A program made the translations under genes and the position numbers. From Deltaproteobacteria bacterium (GTDB lineage Bacteria; Desulfobacterota; Desulfobaccia; Desulfobaccales; 0-14-0-80-60-11), in the NCBI GenBank assembly GCA_016874975.1, contig VGSQ01000008.1, positions 1 through 50,560 of the forward strand: a stretch of 50,560 nt of DNA. Reading direction: 5' to 3'. The notes under the pieces are model-generated. The model worked only from the letters and a program-made list of their open reading frames with translations, was not told where the DNA came from and ran no database searches. Of the stretch, positions 17,627 to 26,470 are shown piece by piece; position 1 is the first letter of the stretch; the number at the start of each line of letters is the position of its first letter.

Positions 17627-18850
17627 TTAGCCGCGGTCTCCGGAGGAAGCCGCCGGCCGCTCCGTCAGGGGCTTAAAGGCGTAGCCCGATTCCGGCCCGG
17701 GCAGGTGGTCCAGGGGTTCGTCCAGCAGGAACTCTCCCGCCGCAATCCAGTCCTTCAGCAGCTGCGCCACTTCCCGGGCCCGGGCGTAGGAAGAGAGGCC
17801 GGCGGTGGCCACCTTCTTGCCGTTGAGGGTGATTTCCCCGGACCTGAGTTCGGCCACCGTGACCTCCGCCAGGATTTCCGCCTTGCCGTGGGGGTAAGCC
17901 TCGCTGTAGTCCACCACCGGCCCCACGATGTCGGCGTCGCTGACGGAGGTGTAGTAAAGCATCTCCTCATCCAGGATGGGGATGGGGATGCCCAGGCCCA
18001 CGGTCAGGGTGACGCCGTAGCCCGTGAAAGAGGCGCCTCTCAGCCAGCGCGGGCTCATCCGCTTCAGGTCCCCGGTGACGGCCAGGGTGCCGGAGCCCAC
18101 CCGGGGCAGTCCCCGTTCCGTGCGGCGCACCCCGGGATTGTGCTGCGTCCCCTGGCTCACCACGTAGCCCACGCCGCCGCCCAGGAAGATGCGGGTCCCC
18201 ACGCCGATGGTGCGATAGAGGGGATCGTTCAGGAGAGGGCTCAATTGGCCCGCAGTGCAGTAATTGGCGTTGCGCAGCCGGGGTTGGAGCACCCCCATAT
18301 AGGTGTAGAGCACGCGCTCCGAAAGGTTCACGGCCACGTTGTAGTTCTGATAGGCATTGCGCATATTGAAGAGCACGGCTTCGTTCATGTCCGCCAGACG
18401 GGTCAGGGTGTCCAGGGCCTTGCGGGGGTAGCAGTCGGTGCCGTAGGCGCCGGCCGTCAGGCGCAGGTCCTTTCCCGCCACCAGGTCCTCGATGACATGG
18501 CCGCCCCCATAGGGGAACGCCCCGGGAAAGACCTTGTTGCGGGGGTCGTCGTCAGGAATGGCGGTGGCGCCGATGAAGAGGTCCACCGCGGCGAAACCGG
18601 CATAGACCGGGACGTCGTTCAGGGTGACCCGCCCGCCCCCCATCTTCATGCGCGGCTGGGCATGCCCCAGGTTGACATAAGCCCCGGAGGAACACATGGG
18701 CGCGAAGGTGCCGGTGGTGACCACATCCACCTGGGCCGCCGCCTGTTTGGGGCCTTTGGCCTTCACCACTTCGAGGATTTCCTCGGCGGTGACCACCACG
18801 GCCCGGCCGGTTTTGATCTTGTGGTTGATTTCCTGAATCGTCTTGGCCAT
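17627..18850 (-). CDS. DUF39 homocysteine biosynthesis protein
   Basis: 407 residues, full length for the DUF39/HcyB family. Typical stretches are TTGTFAPMCSSGAYVNLGHAQPRMKMGG, FIGATAIPDDDP, and AYGTDCYPRKALDT with the conserved cysteine believed to carry sulfur, and GGGVGYVVSQGTQHNP. It is expected to reduce and thiolate aspartate semialdehyde to homocysteine with the NIL/ferredoxin partner encoded next. ATG at 18850 has AAAGGAG before it. It lies between nadA and the ferredoxin partner as an apparent operon. No metA, metX or metB is in the window. Confidence 0.9.
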   Translation of the reverse strand: MAKTIQEINHKIKTGRAVVVTAEEILEVVKAKGPKQAAAQVDVVTTGTFAPMCSSGAYVNLGHAQPRMKMGGGRVTLNDVPVYAGFAAVDLFIGATAIPDDDPRNKVFPGAFPYGGGHVIEDLVAGKDLRLTAGAYGTDCYPRKALDTLTRLADMNEAVLFNMRNAYQNYNVAVNLSERVLYTYMGVLQPRLRNANYCTAGQLSPLLNDPLYRTIGVGTRIFLGGGVGYVVSQGTQHNPGVRRTERGLPRVGSGTLAVTGDLKRMSPRWLRGASFTGYGVTLTVGLGIPIPILDEEMLYYTSVSDADIVGPVVDYSEAYPHGKAEILAEVTVAELRSGEITLNGKKVATAGLSSYARAREVAQLLKDWIAAGEFLLDEPLDHLPGPESGYAFKPLTERPAASSGDRG

Positions 18851-18900
18851 GGACTTCTCCTTTCCAGTCTTTCTTCCTCATCGGGCGATCCTCCGGAGCC

Positions 18901-19998
18901 TCAGGGTTTCAGATCCAGCATGCGCTGCAAAGCGATGCGGGCGTGGTCCCGCACCTCCTCGGACACCGTCACCACGTGCCGCTCGCCCGGCTGTTCCAGG
19001 GCGGCCAGCAGCTTATCCAGGGTGATTCTGAACATGTTGGGGCACAGGGAGTAGGCCAGGTCCAGCACCCGGCGGTCCGGATATGTCATGGCCAGGCGAT
19101 GCACCAGGTTGATTTCCGTGCCGATGATGATGGTGGCGCCGGGGGGCGCCTGGCGCACGTAGTTGACGATGAAACCGGTGGAGCCGCTGGCGTCGGCCAG
19201 GTCAACCACCGGGGCGGTGCACTCCGGGTGCACCACCACCCGGGCGTCGGGATAAGCCTGGCGCATGGCCAGGACATGCTCCACCTGGAAGCGGGTGTGC
19301 ACGTGGCAATGGCCGTCCCACAGGATGAGCCGGGCCCGGCGCAGCGCCTCGGGGCGGTTGCCCCCCAGGGGGGCTTCCGGGTCCCACACCACCATCTCCT
19401 CTGGCGCCAGGCCCAGCCGGCAGCCGGTGTTGCGCCCCAGATGCTGGTCCGGGAAGAAAAACACCCGCTCTCCCCGCCGGAGGCCCCATGCAAGGGCCTG
19501 CCCGGCATTGGCGGAGGTGCACACCAAGCCGCCCCGGCTGCCGCAAAAGGCCTTCAGCGCAGCCTCGGAATTCATGTATGCCAGGGGAACGAGGCCGGCG
19601 GGGTCAATCACCTGGGCCAGTTCCTCCCAGGCCAGCTCCACCGCCTCCAGGGCCACCATGTCGGCCATCAGGCAGCCCGCCTGGGGGTCGGGAATCTGCA
19701 CCGTCTGGTGGGGTTGGGCCAGGATGGCGGCGCTTTCCGCCATGAAATGCACCCCGCAGAAAACAATGTGCCGGGCCTCCCGGTTGGCCGCAGCCTTTTG
19801 GGAGAGGCCGAAGGAATCGCCCCGGTAATCTCCCAACGCGACGATCTCCGGCCGCTGGTAATGGTGCGTCAGAATCAGGAGCTCCCGGCCCAGAGCCGCT
19901 TTCCGGGCCATAATCGCCGCCGCCAGCTCCTCCTCTTCCAGGGCATGACCCAGAAACCGGGGCCGGGTTCCCGATAAATAATCCTGGTGAGCCTTCAT
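18901..19998 (-). CDS. nadA: quinolinate synthase A
   Basis: 365 residues. It condenses iminoaspartate and dihydroxyacetone phosphate to quinolinate for NAD. It needs an oxygen-sensitive [4Fe-4S] cluster; the likely ligands are the cysteines in IVFCGVHFMAE, GLVCTSANAG and SLCPNMFRIT. HHYQRPEIVALGDYRGDSF is the N-terminal substrate loop and VHPECTAP a further family motif. The frame is open for 46 more codons upstream, but that part is AT-rich leader, so ATG at 19998 (after AAAGGCGG) is chosen. It is first in an operon with DUF39 and the NIL/ferredoxin protein. Confidence 0.95.
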   Translation of the reverse strand: MKAHQDYLSGTRPRFLGHALEEEELAAAIMARKAALGRELLILTHHYQRPEIVALGDYRGDSFGLSQKAAANREARHIVFCGVHFMAESAAILAQPHQTVQIPDPQAGCLMADMVALEAVELAWEELAQVIDPAGLVPLAYMNSEAALKAFCGSRGGLVCTSANAGQALAWGLRRGERVFFFPDQHLGRNTGCRLGLAPEEMVVWDPEAPLGGNRPEALRRARLILWDGHCHVHTRFQVEHVLAMRQAYPDARVVVHPECTAPVVDLADASGSTGFIVNYVRQAPPGATIIIGTEINLVHRLAMTYPDRRVLDLAYSLCPNMFRITLDKLLAALEQPGERHVVTVSEEVRDHARIALQRMLDLKP

Positions 19999-20064
19999 AA
20001 AGCTGATGACCGCCTTTGGAAAAAACTTGATTTCAGAAAATATATTATAATATTCTATATAAAA

Positions 20065-20078
20065 TTGATATAAATCAA
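20065..20078. promoter_or_regulatory. perfect FNR-type box in the nadA/cysE divergent region
   Basis: TTGAT-ATAA-ATCAA matches the FNR consensus TTGATNNNNATCAA at every fixed position and is symmetric, so it could serve either direction. It lies in a very AT-rich stretch (20030-20110) with TATAAT-like sequences on both strands. A CRP/FNR-family regulator controlling the Fe-S enzyme nadA or cysE is plausible but inferred. Confidence 0.5.
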
Positions 20079-20093
20079 GAGCAAGCAAAAAAA

Positions 20094-20131
20094 AACCGCC
20101 CATATAAAAAAAAACCTGCCCCTGGGGCAAC
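20094..20131 (-). terminator. hairpin with T-runs upstream of nadA, minus strand
   Basis: On the minus strand TGCC-CCAG-GGCA is followed by GG and nine T, then TATATGGGCGG and another T-run. It would stop minus-strand transcription coming from the cysE side before nadA. The stem is short, so the call is moderate. Confidence 0.4.
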
Positions 20132-20166
20132 GGCAAGTCAATCCGACCCTGAGGAGAACGGCGCCG

Positions 20167-21156
20167 ATGCTGGAATCAGACCGAGGAAAAAAAGAGGAGT
20201 GCAAAGTCGAGGCAAGGGCCGGGCAAGCCTACCTGGAGGAAATCCCTTTGATTGTCAGCCAGTTGGCCGAGACCTGCCGGGAACCAGAAAGCTTTCACCA
20301 CATAGGACCGGAACCCATTCCTTCCCGGAAAGCGGTGATCGACATCATCCGGAGGGCCTACCGGCTCCTCTTTCCCGGGTATTTCAGCCCCAGGCGCCTG
20401 GATGAGGTCAATCTGAACTATTACCTGGGCCAGGAGGCGGTGGGGTTTTTTGAAGTACTCTCCCGGCAAATCACCCTGTCCCTGCGGCACGAGTGCCTGC
20501 GGTACGGGCTGCCCTGCAGCCGCTGCCAGGAGCGGGGGCGGCAAGAGGCGGTCCATTTCATGCGGCGGCTGAAGGACCTCAGGGCCATGTTGGCCATGGA
20601 TGTGCGGGCCGCCTATGAGGGGGACCCGGCCGCCAAAAGCTTTGACGAAATCATTTATTGCTACCCCGGCCTGTTCGCCGTGACCGTCCACCGCGTGGCC
20701 CATCAGCTTCACCGGCAACAGACGCCCCTCATCCCCCGCATCATGACGGAATACGCTCACAGTCTGACGGGCATTGACATTCACCCCGGGGCTTGCATCG
20801 GTGAGAGCTTCTTCATCGACCACGGCACCGGCGTGGTCATCGGGGAGACCACGGAAATCGGCAGGCGGGTGCGCCTCTATCAGGGGGTGACCCTGGGGGC
20901 CCTGTCCGTGCCTCGGGACAAAGTGGATGCTCTGAGGACGCAAAAACGCCATCCCACCGTGGAGGACGACGTCATAGTTTACGCCGGGGCCACCATTCTG
21001 GGGGGCCGCACGGTCATCGGGGCCCGCAGCGTCATCGGCGGCAATGTCTGGCTTACCGAGTCGGTGCCGCCGGACACCAAGGTGTTCCTCAAGAAACCGG
21101 ATCTGATCTTTCAGGACGGCCGTGGGCGGCGGGTCCGGGCCCTCGGGGGACCATGA
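20167..21156 (+). CDS. cysE: serine O-acetyltransferase
   Basis: 329 residues. It makes O-acetylserine from serine and acetyl-CoA. An N-terminal helical domain (about residues 1-190) precedes a left-handed beta helix of hexapeptide repeats. The catalytic loop is [30 protein letters not shown], and [13 protein letters not shown] lies in the late coils. It is the longer EpsC-like form; a [11 protein letters not shown] segment in the N-terminal part has two cysteines not general to the family. Its end overlaps cysK by 4 bp (ATGA), so translation is coupled. Start: ATG at 20167 (MLESDRG). Confidence 0.94.
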   Translation: MLESDRGKKEECKVEARAGQAYLEEIPLIVSQLAETCREPESFHHIGPEPIPSRKAVIDIIRRAYRLLFPGYFSPRRLDEVNLNYYLGQEAVGFFEVLSRQITLSLRHECLRYGLPCSRCQERGRQEAVHFMRRLKDLRAMLAMDVRAAYEGDPAAKSFDEIIYCYPGLFAVTVHRVAHQLHRQQTPLIPRIMTEYAHSLTGIDIHPGACIGESFFIDHGTGVVIGETTEIGRRVRLYQGVTLGALSVPRDKVDALRTQKRHPTVEDDVIVYAGATILGGRTVIGARSVIGGNVWLTESVPPDTKVFLKKPDLIFQDGRGRRVRALGGP

Positions 21157-22088
21157 TCCCCGTGGGTCCCCCTTATCTCCGCATCACCGACGCCGTGGGA
21201 CGCACTCCCCTGGTGCGCCTGGACGCCCTCGCCCGGGGGCTGGGGGTCACGGTGCTGGCCAAGCTGGAGTCCATGAACCCCCTGGGGAGCGTCAAGGACC
21301 GCATCGGTGCGGCCATGGTGCTGGCGGCCGAGGCCCAAAGGCTCATCCGCCCCGGCGGCCTGATAGTCGAACCCACCAGCGGCAACACCGGCATCGCCCT
21401 GGCCTTTGTGTGCGCCGCCCGGGGCTACCGCCTCATCCTCACCATGCCCGAGACCATGAGCCTGGAGCGTCGCCGGCTCCTGAAGCACCTGGGCGCGGAG
21501 GTGATCCTGACGCCCGGGAGTGAAGGGATGACCGGGGCAGTCAAGAGAGCCCGGGAAATCGTCTCGGAGACCCCTGGGGCCTACCTGCCCGATCAGTTCA
21601 ACAATCCCGCCAATCCCGAGATGCACCGGCGCACCACCGCGGAGGAAATCTGGCGGGACACCCGGGGAAAGGTGGACATCCTGGTGGCCGGGGTGGGCAC
21701 CGGCGGCACCATCACCGGGGTGGCGGAGGTCATCAAAGCCCGCAAGCCGTCCTTTCAGGCGGTGGCGGTGGAGCCGACCGCGTCGCCGGTGCTCTCCGGC
21801 GGTCCGGCCGGACCGCACCGGATTCAGGGCATCGGCGCGGGGTTTGTGCCCGGGGTGCTGAACCTCCGGGTCATTGACGAGATCATCGCCGTGGCCGACG
21901 ACGAGGCGATGGAGACGGCCAGGCAGGTGGCCGGGCGGGAGGGCATTCTGTGCGGCATTTCCTCGGGCGCCGCCGTCCTGGCCGCCCTGCAGGTGGCCCG
22001 CCGCCCTGAGAATCGTGACAAAGTTATGGTTGTCATCCTCCCCAGCACCGGGGAGCGTTATCTGAGCACCCCCCTCTTTCTCTCCTGA
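21153..22088 (+). CDS. cysK: cysteine synthase (O-acetylserine sulfhydrylase)
   Basis: 311 residues, PLP-dependent. It forms cysteine from O-acetylserine and sulfide. The PLP lysine is K48 in [11 protein letters not shown], the substrate loop is [10 protein letters not shown] (about 74-83), and the PLP phosphate loop is [10 protein letters not shown]. Near the end, CGISSGAA binds the pyridine nitrogen. It overlaps cysE, a natural pair whose products form the cysteine synthase complex. CysK and CysM cannot be split with certainty; CysK is favoured by the neighbour. Confidence 0.95.
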   Translation: MIPVGPPYLRITDAVGRTPLVRLDALARGLGVTVLAKLESMNPLGSVKDRIGAAMVLAAEAQRLIRPGGLIVEPTSGNTGIALAFVCAARGYRLILTMPETMSLERRRLLKHLGAEVILTPGSEGMTGAVKRAREIVSETPGAYLPDQFNNPANPEMHRRTTAEEIWRDTRGKVDILVAGVGTGGTITGVAEVIKARKPSFQAVAVEPTASPVLSGGPAGPHRIQGIGAGFVPGVLNLRVIDEIIAVADDEAMETARQVAGREGILCGISSGAAVLAALQVARRPENRDKVMVVILPSTGERYLSTPLFLS

Positions 22089-22110
22089 GCAGCCCCGTCC
22101 TCCATGGAAC

Positions 22111-23022
22111 TCAGACGAACTTGATCCTGGTCAGGTCCATTTCGCCCCGTCCCAGTTCATGGGCCTTGACGATGTGGCCGATGTCTCCGGGCTTCAGGTC
22201 GAAGAGGCCGGCCCCCACAGAATCCAGGGCCACGGGGTCGGCGCCGGCGAAGACCAGGTTCTTCACCGCCACGTCCTTGACGTCGCCCCCGGAGGGTCCG
22301 TTGCGCAGCAGGATGCGGGTGGCGTCCAGGATGTGCAGGTCCGGCCGCAGCACCAGGTTCATGTCGGCGATGTTCTGGTGCAGGCCCACGTGGGTGCGTC
22401 CCCGCCAGCCGCCGATGGCCCCCATCATGTTCTTCAGGCAGAGGGTGAGGCGGGCCTCACTGTGGTGTTTGGCGATGGGGATGTTGATAAAGCGGTCGGC
22501 CTCCAGGATGTCTTTATAATAGTACCATTTTTTCAGGGACTTGGCCTTCTCGGCCTTAACTTCCACGAAGCGGCGCTCGTCCACGAACTCCACCACCGCG
22601 CGGGGGTCCTTGAGACCCTGCACCGCGGCCTGGATGCCGCTGTTGGCGTAGGCCTTGCGGGCGTCGTGGCAGGTGTGGTCCAGGACCTTGACCTGCTTGG
22701 CGCCGGCCTCCAGACACATCTCCACCACCCGCCGCACCACGTCGGGGTGAGCGTTGGCGGCCATTTCCGGGGTCCGGTCCCAGGCCATGTTGGGCTTGAC
22801 CACCACCATTTCGCCGGGGTTGACGAATTTCTTCATCCCTCCCAGGGCCTGAACGGCGTCGCTGGTGATGTTGGCGAAATGGGCCCCCTGCACTTTGGCC
22901 ACCAGGGGCTGGGGTTTGTCCAGGGGGGCCATGGCCCACAGCTCTTCGGGCATGACCAGCCGGGCGGCTCCGGCTGCGACGCCCATCACCGCCAAACGCT
23001 TGAGGAATTCCCGTCGGTCCAT
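22111..23022 (-). CDS. DUF362 domain protein with Tat signal
   Basis: 303 residues. The N-terminus MDRREFLKRLAVMGVAAGAARLV is a twin-arginine signal (R3, R4 with FLK), so the protein is exported folded. The body matches DUF362: VVVKPNMAWDRTPEMAANAHPDVV, INIPIAKHHSEARLTLCLKNMMG, VFAGADPVALDSVGAGLF. No ferredoxin Cys cluster follows, unlike longer members. The function of the family is not established; a metal- or cofactor-linked periplasmic role is inferred. It is convergent with cysK and divergent from the tetR operon. Confidence 0.88.
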   Translation of the reverse strand: MDRREFLKRLAVMGVAAGAARLVMPEELWAMAPLDKPQPLVAKVQGAHFANITSDAVQALGGMKKFVNPGEMVVVKPNMAWDRTPEMAANAHPDVVRRVVEMCLEAGAKQVKVLDHTCHDARKAYANSGIQAAVQGLKDPRAVVEFVDERRFVEVKAEKAKSLKKWYYYKDILEADRFINIPIAKHHSEARLTLCLKNMMGAIGGWRGRTHVGLHQNIADMNLVLRPDLHILDATRILLRNGPSGGDVKDVAVKNLVFAGADPVALDSVGAGLFDLKPGDIGHIVKAHELGRGEMDLTRIKFV

Positions 23023-23100
23023 TTTGCCTCCCTCGGGGATGGATGCATTTGATTCTGGATATTATTTTGACCAAGGCAGGGGCGGTTTGGCAAGTTTTTC

Positions 23101-23130
23101 TTGACAAGAGCCGGAAAATGGCATTATGAC
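23101..23130 (+). promoter_or_regulatory. promoter of the tetR-efflux operon
   Basis: A perfect -35 TTGACA (23101-23106), 18-bp spacer, and -10 TATGAC (23125-23130). Transcription should start near 23137, overlapping the operator repeats just downstream. Confidence 0.6.
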
Positions 23131-23160
23131 TCTATAGTCAATTAAATGACCCATCAGTCA
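23127..23160 (+). promoter_or_regulatory. twin TetR-type operator
   Basis: Two 14-bp inverted repeats of the form TGAC-N6-GTCA, TGACTCTATAGTCA at 23127-23140 and TGACCCATCAGTCA at 23147-23160. Their starts are 20 bp apart, two helical turns. The first covers the -10 and start site, so binding would block transcription. The likely binder is the TetR protein encoded directly after. Confidence 0.6.
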
Positions 23161-23811
23161 ACAATGCAGACTCCCCGGACCACCAAGAAGGAAGTTCTTA
23201 CCCAGTTCCGCACCCGGGAGATTTTGGCCGCGACCCGGCAACTCCTGGAGCAAAGGGGCTCCGAAGCGGTGACCATGGAGGATATCGCCGCCCGGGCCGG
23301 CTTGGCCAAGGGGACCCTGTACCTTTATTTCCGCAGCAAAGAAGACCTGCTCCAGGCCCTGTTGAGTCAGGTGGGGGAGCAGATGGAGAGCGAGCTGACC
23401 GCCATCCTGGCGGCGGCGTCGGCCCCGCCCGCCAAGCTGGATCAGGCGCTGGCCATGCTCATGCAATACCTGGAACGGGAGCGGGTGCTGTTTCCCCTCT
23501 ACCTGAGGACCATTTTCGCCGGCGGCCGCCGGGGGGAGGGCCGGGACAACCAGGTCCTCGCGGTGGAGCGGCGGGTGCTGGCCCTCTTCGCCCGGCTTTT
23601 CGCCGAGGGCATGGCCCGGGGGGACTTCATTGCCGCCGACCCGGCGCTCCTCACCTTTCTCCTGCGGGGGCTGGTGCGGGCGGTGGGGTTGTACCAGATG
23701 GCCGGCGGGGGCCGGGACGCGGTGCGACAGGCCCTGCCCGTGGTGTCGGCCATCGTCTTTTCCGGCTTCCTCAGGGCCGACCGGTCCGGAGCCGGGGAGG
23801 TTAAGCCATGA
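23146..23811 (+). CDS. TetR/AcrR family repressor
   Basis: 221 residues. The DNA-binding helix-turn-helix is TMEDIAARAGLAKGTLYLYFRSKEDLL near residues 40-70; the C-terminal ligand domain is variable. It is first in an operon with an outer-membrane channel, a periplasmic adaptor and an MFS pump, the usual set for a local drug-sensing repressor. The first ATG (23146) lies inside the second operator half-site and has no Shine-Dalgarno; ATG at 23164 is an alternative, also without one. The stop overlaps the next gene by ATGA. Confidence 0.9.
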   Translation: MTHQSTMQTPRTTKKEVLTQFRTREILAATRQLLEQRGSEAVTMEDIAARAGLAKGTLYLYFRSKEDLLQALLSQVGEQMESELTAILAAASAPPAKLDQALAMLMQYLERERVLFPLYLRTIFAGGRRGEGRDNQVLAVERRVLALFARLFAEGMARGDFIAADPALLTFLLRGLVRAVGLYQMAGGGRDAVRQALPVVSAIVFSGFLRADRSGAGEVKP

Positions 23812-25172
23812 CGTCCGGCCGTCTGAAGGCGCTGCTGCTGGCGGGGTGGCTGCTGTGGGGGGCGGCGGCCCTGCCGGTTCCGGCCCAGGAGCCGCCCCGC
23901 CGCCTGAACCTGAAGGAGGCCCTGCGCCTGGCCGCCAAGGCCAATCCCGCCCTGCAGCTCAGCCGCCTGGAGGAACTCATCGCCGACCAGGAGGTGGTGC
24001 GGGCCCGGTCCGGTTTTCTGCCCCAGGTGAAGTCTGAAGTGAGCCAGACCATCTTTGACAATCCCACCAAGATGAAGGTCACCTCCACGGCGATCCCGGG
24101 GGCGCCGCCGGTGGTGTTCCCCATGACCGACCGCAATTTCTGGAGCACCAAGGTGGCGGTGGAGCAATTGCTCTTCGACTTCTGGGCCACGCCCTCCCGC
24201 TACCAGGCCGCGGTGCTGGGCAAGGAGGCCACCCGCCTGGACAGCCTCCAGACCCGGGACAATATCTTCCTGGGGGTCTGCCAGGGGTACTTCAAGGTGC
24301 TGCGGGCGGAGAAAATGGTCAACGTGGCCCGGCAGGAGGTGGTGCAGCTCAAGGAGCACCTGCGGGTCGCCCGGGACCTGTACGACCATGGGGTGGCCAC
24401 TTACAACGACGTGCTCCAGGCGGAGGTGGCCTCCGCCGACGCGGCCCAGCGCCTCATCACCGCCAACAACGACGTCATCAACCTGAAGAGCGCCATGAAC
24501 AAGGTGCTGGGGCTGCCCATCGCCCACCACCTCAGCCTGGAGGAAGAGAAGGTGCAGGCGGATTTGCCGGGCAGGCTGGAAGAGGCCACCGACGCGGCCC
24601 GGCGCCGGCGCAGCGACCTCAAAAGTGCGGTGAGCCGCATCCAGCAGGGGGAGAAGGCGGTCACCCAGGCCCGGGCCAGGCACTTCCCGCTCTTTTATTT
24701 TCAGGGAGGCCACACCTACCAGCAGAACGCCTTCACCCTGCACGACCACCAGTATTTCGCCATTTTCGGCATGCGCTGGAGCCTGTTCACGGGTCTGGAC
24801 ACCCGGGCTCAGGTGCGCCAGGCCCAGGAGCGGCTGAATCAGCTCAAGGTGCGCCACCGGGATCTGGACGAGCAGGTGCGCCTGGACGTGCAGACCGCCC
24901 ACCTGGCCGTCCAGGAGACCGGGGAACGCATCAGGGTGACGGAGAAGGCGGTCACCCAGGCCGAAGAGAACCTGCGCCTCAACGAGGAGCGCTACAAGGA
25001 GCAGGTGGGCACCGCCACCGAGGTCATCGACGCCCAGACCCTGCTCACCAAGACCCGGGTCAATTATTTCAACGCCCTCTATGACCACCAGATGGCCAAG
25101 GCCCAGATGCTGTGGGCCCTGGGCGCCATCCACAGCCTGGCTCCCGCCGACAACCGCAGCAATGCTCCGTAA
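23808..25172 (+). CDS. TolC-family outer membrane efflux protein
   Basis: 454 residues. It begins with a signal peptide (LLLAGWLLWGAAALPVPAQ). Two OEP-type repeats follow, each with long amphipathic helices; the first opens LNLKEALRLAAKANPALQLS and the second holds DLKSAVSRIQQGEKAVTQARA. It should form the trimeric channel through the outer membrane for the pump below. Translation is coupled to tetR (4-bp overlap) and to the adaptor gene (11-bp overlap). The substrate is unknown. Confidence 0.92.
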   Translation: MTSGRLKALLLAGWLLWGAAALPVPAQEPPRRLNLKEALRLAAKANPALQLSRLEELIADQEVVRARSGFLPQVKSEVSQTIFDNPTKMKVTSTAIPGAPPVVFPMTDRNFWSTKVAVEQLLFDFWATPSRYQAAVLGKEATRLDSLQTRDNIFLGVCQGYFKVLRAEKMVNVARQEVVQLKEHLRVARDLYDHGVATYNDVLQAEVASADAAQRLITANNDVINLKSAMNKVLGLPIAHHLSLEEEKVQADLPGRLEEATDAARRRRSDLKSAVSRIQQGEKAVTQARARHFPLFYFQGGHTYQQNAFTLHDHQYFAIFGMRWSLFTGLDTRAQVRQAQERLNQLKVRHRDLDEQVRLDVQTAHLAVQETGERIRVTEKAVTQAEENLRLNEERYKEQVGTATEVIDAQTLLTKTRVNYFNALYDHQMAKAQMLWALGAIHSLAPADNRSNAP

Positions 25173-26292
25173 GCCCGTCTTCCGCATCGCCCTGGCGGCG
25201 CTCCTCCTGGCCCTGGTCGGAGCGGGCGCAGCTTATTACTGGCACTACACCGGCCGCTACGTCAGCACCGACGACGCCTACGTCTCAGGCCACGTGGGCC
25301 AGGTCTCGGCCCGGGTGCCGGGACGGGTGGCCCGGGTGCTGGTGGACAACAACGAAGCCGTCAAGGCCGGGCAGACGCTCCTCATCCTGGAGGCCCAGGA
25401 TTTCGAGGTGGCCGTGGCCCAGGCCGAGGCCGATCTGCTGCGCCTGAAACAGGAGCTGGGCCAACGCTACGTCAAGGTGGGCACCGCCCGGGCCAAGGTG
25501 GCCCAGGCCCAGGCCCAGCTCCGCCAGGCCGTCATCGACCAGCGGCGCTATGCCAGTCTCTATGAGCGGCGCACCATCCCCCGCCAGACCCTGGACCGGG
25601 TGGAGACTCAGCTCAAGGTGGCCCAGGCCGAACTGGAGCAGGCCCAACAGGAGCAGCGGGAAGCCCTGGCGACCATCGGCGGGGCCACCACCATCCCCCT
25701 GGAGGAGCAGCCCGCGGTGAAACAGGCCCGGGCCATGCTTACGCAGGCCCGCCTCAACCTCTCCTATACCAGGCTGACGGCGCCGTTCGCCGGCTACATC
25801 ACCAGAAGGCAGGTCAAGGTCGGCAACTGGGTGCAGCCCGGCCAGCCGCTCATGATGCTGGTCCCCCTGGATTACCCGGCGCTGTGGATCGACGCCAATT
25901 TCAAGGAAACTCAGCTCACCCACGTGCACCTGGGCCAGCCCGCCAGGGTGACGGTGGACGCCTACCCGGACCTGAAACTGACCGGACGGGTGGATTCCAT
26001 CACCAGCGGCACCGGCGCGGTCTTTTCCCTGCTGCCGCCGGAGAATGCCACGGGCAACTGGGTCAAGGTGGTGCAGCGCGTGCCGGTCCGGATCAAGCTG
26101 CAACCGCCCTTCCCGGAAAACCTGCCGCTGCGCCTGGGCATGTCTTCCTATGTCACCATCGACACCCGGGACCGCTCCGGCCCGCGGCTCTTGTCGGTGG
26201 GGAGAGGGGGAAAGGAGCAGGCGGGAAGAGGGCCGGGGGGGGTGATGCACCCGCCCTTCCCCCAGACCCCCCTCCCAACCCGCGGAAGATGA
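25162..26292 (+). CDS. HlyD/EmrA-type membrane fusion protein
   Basis: 376 residues. An N-terminal anchor helix (FRIALAALLLALVGAGAAYYW) is followed by the biotinyl-lipoyl half DAYVSGHVGQVSARVPGRV, a long coiled coil, the second lipoyl half (LTAPFAGYITRRQVKVGNWVQPGQPL) and the beta-barrel. The normal family end is near SYVTIDTRDR. The last 30 or so residues are a Gly/Pro/Arg-rich run encoded by G-tract repeat DNA, probably not functional. It bridges the MFS pump and the TolC-like channel. The start is ATG at 25162, inside the end of the preceding gene. Confidence 0.92.
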   Translation: MLRKPVFRIALAALLLALVGAGAAYYWHYTGRYVSTDDAYVSGHVGQVSARVPGRVARVLVDNNEAVKAGQTLLILEAQDFEVAVAQAEADLLRLKQELGQRYVKVGTARAKVAQAQAQLRQAVIDQRRYASLYERRTIPRQTLDRVETQLKVAQAELEQAQQEQREALATIGGATTIPLEEQPAVKQARAMLTQARLNLSYTRLTAPFAGYITRRQVKVGNWVQPGQPLMMLVPLDYPALWIDANFKETQLTHVHLGQPARVTVDAYPDLKLTGRVDSITSGTGAVFSLLPPENATGNWVKVVQRVPVRIKLQPPFPENLPLRLGMSSYVTIDTRDRSGPRLLSVGRGGKEQAGRGPGGVMHPPFPQTPLPTRGR

Positions 26293-26380
26293 TGGTGGCG
26301 CGGGCTTCCAGCCTGTGCACCCGCACGGGCGAAATGCCCATGCCACCAAAAAAACCTTAAGGAGTCGGGGCAGGGAGTCT

Positions 26381-26446
26381 GAGGGAGGGGGCAGGGGCCG
26401 GTGGCACAGGCTTTCCAGCCTGTGGAAACCCCTGGCCCCCTCCCTC
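26381..26446. repeat. G/C-tract palindrome between adaptor and pump genes
   Basis: Arms GAGGGAGGGGGC(A)GGGG and CCCCTGGCCCCCTCCCTC pair with one bulge around an inner CAGGCT/AGCCTG hairpin. Similar palindromes lie at 29816-29857 and 47784-47826. It sits inside the efflux operon, 25 bp before emrB-like, and could weaken or process the message between the two genes. Confidence 0.65.
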
Positions 26447-26470
26447 GCAATCATTACCCATACCACCACC

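Noticed and set aside
19999-20136. N-terminal extension of nadA by 46 residues
   Set aside because: The extension is encoded by AT-rich promoter-like DNA with T-runs and the FNR box; family members begin near the chosen Met.
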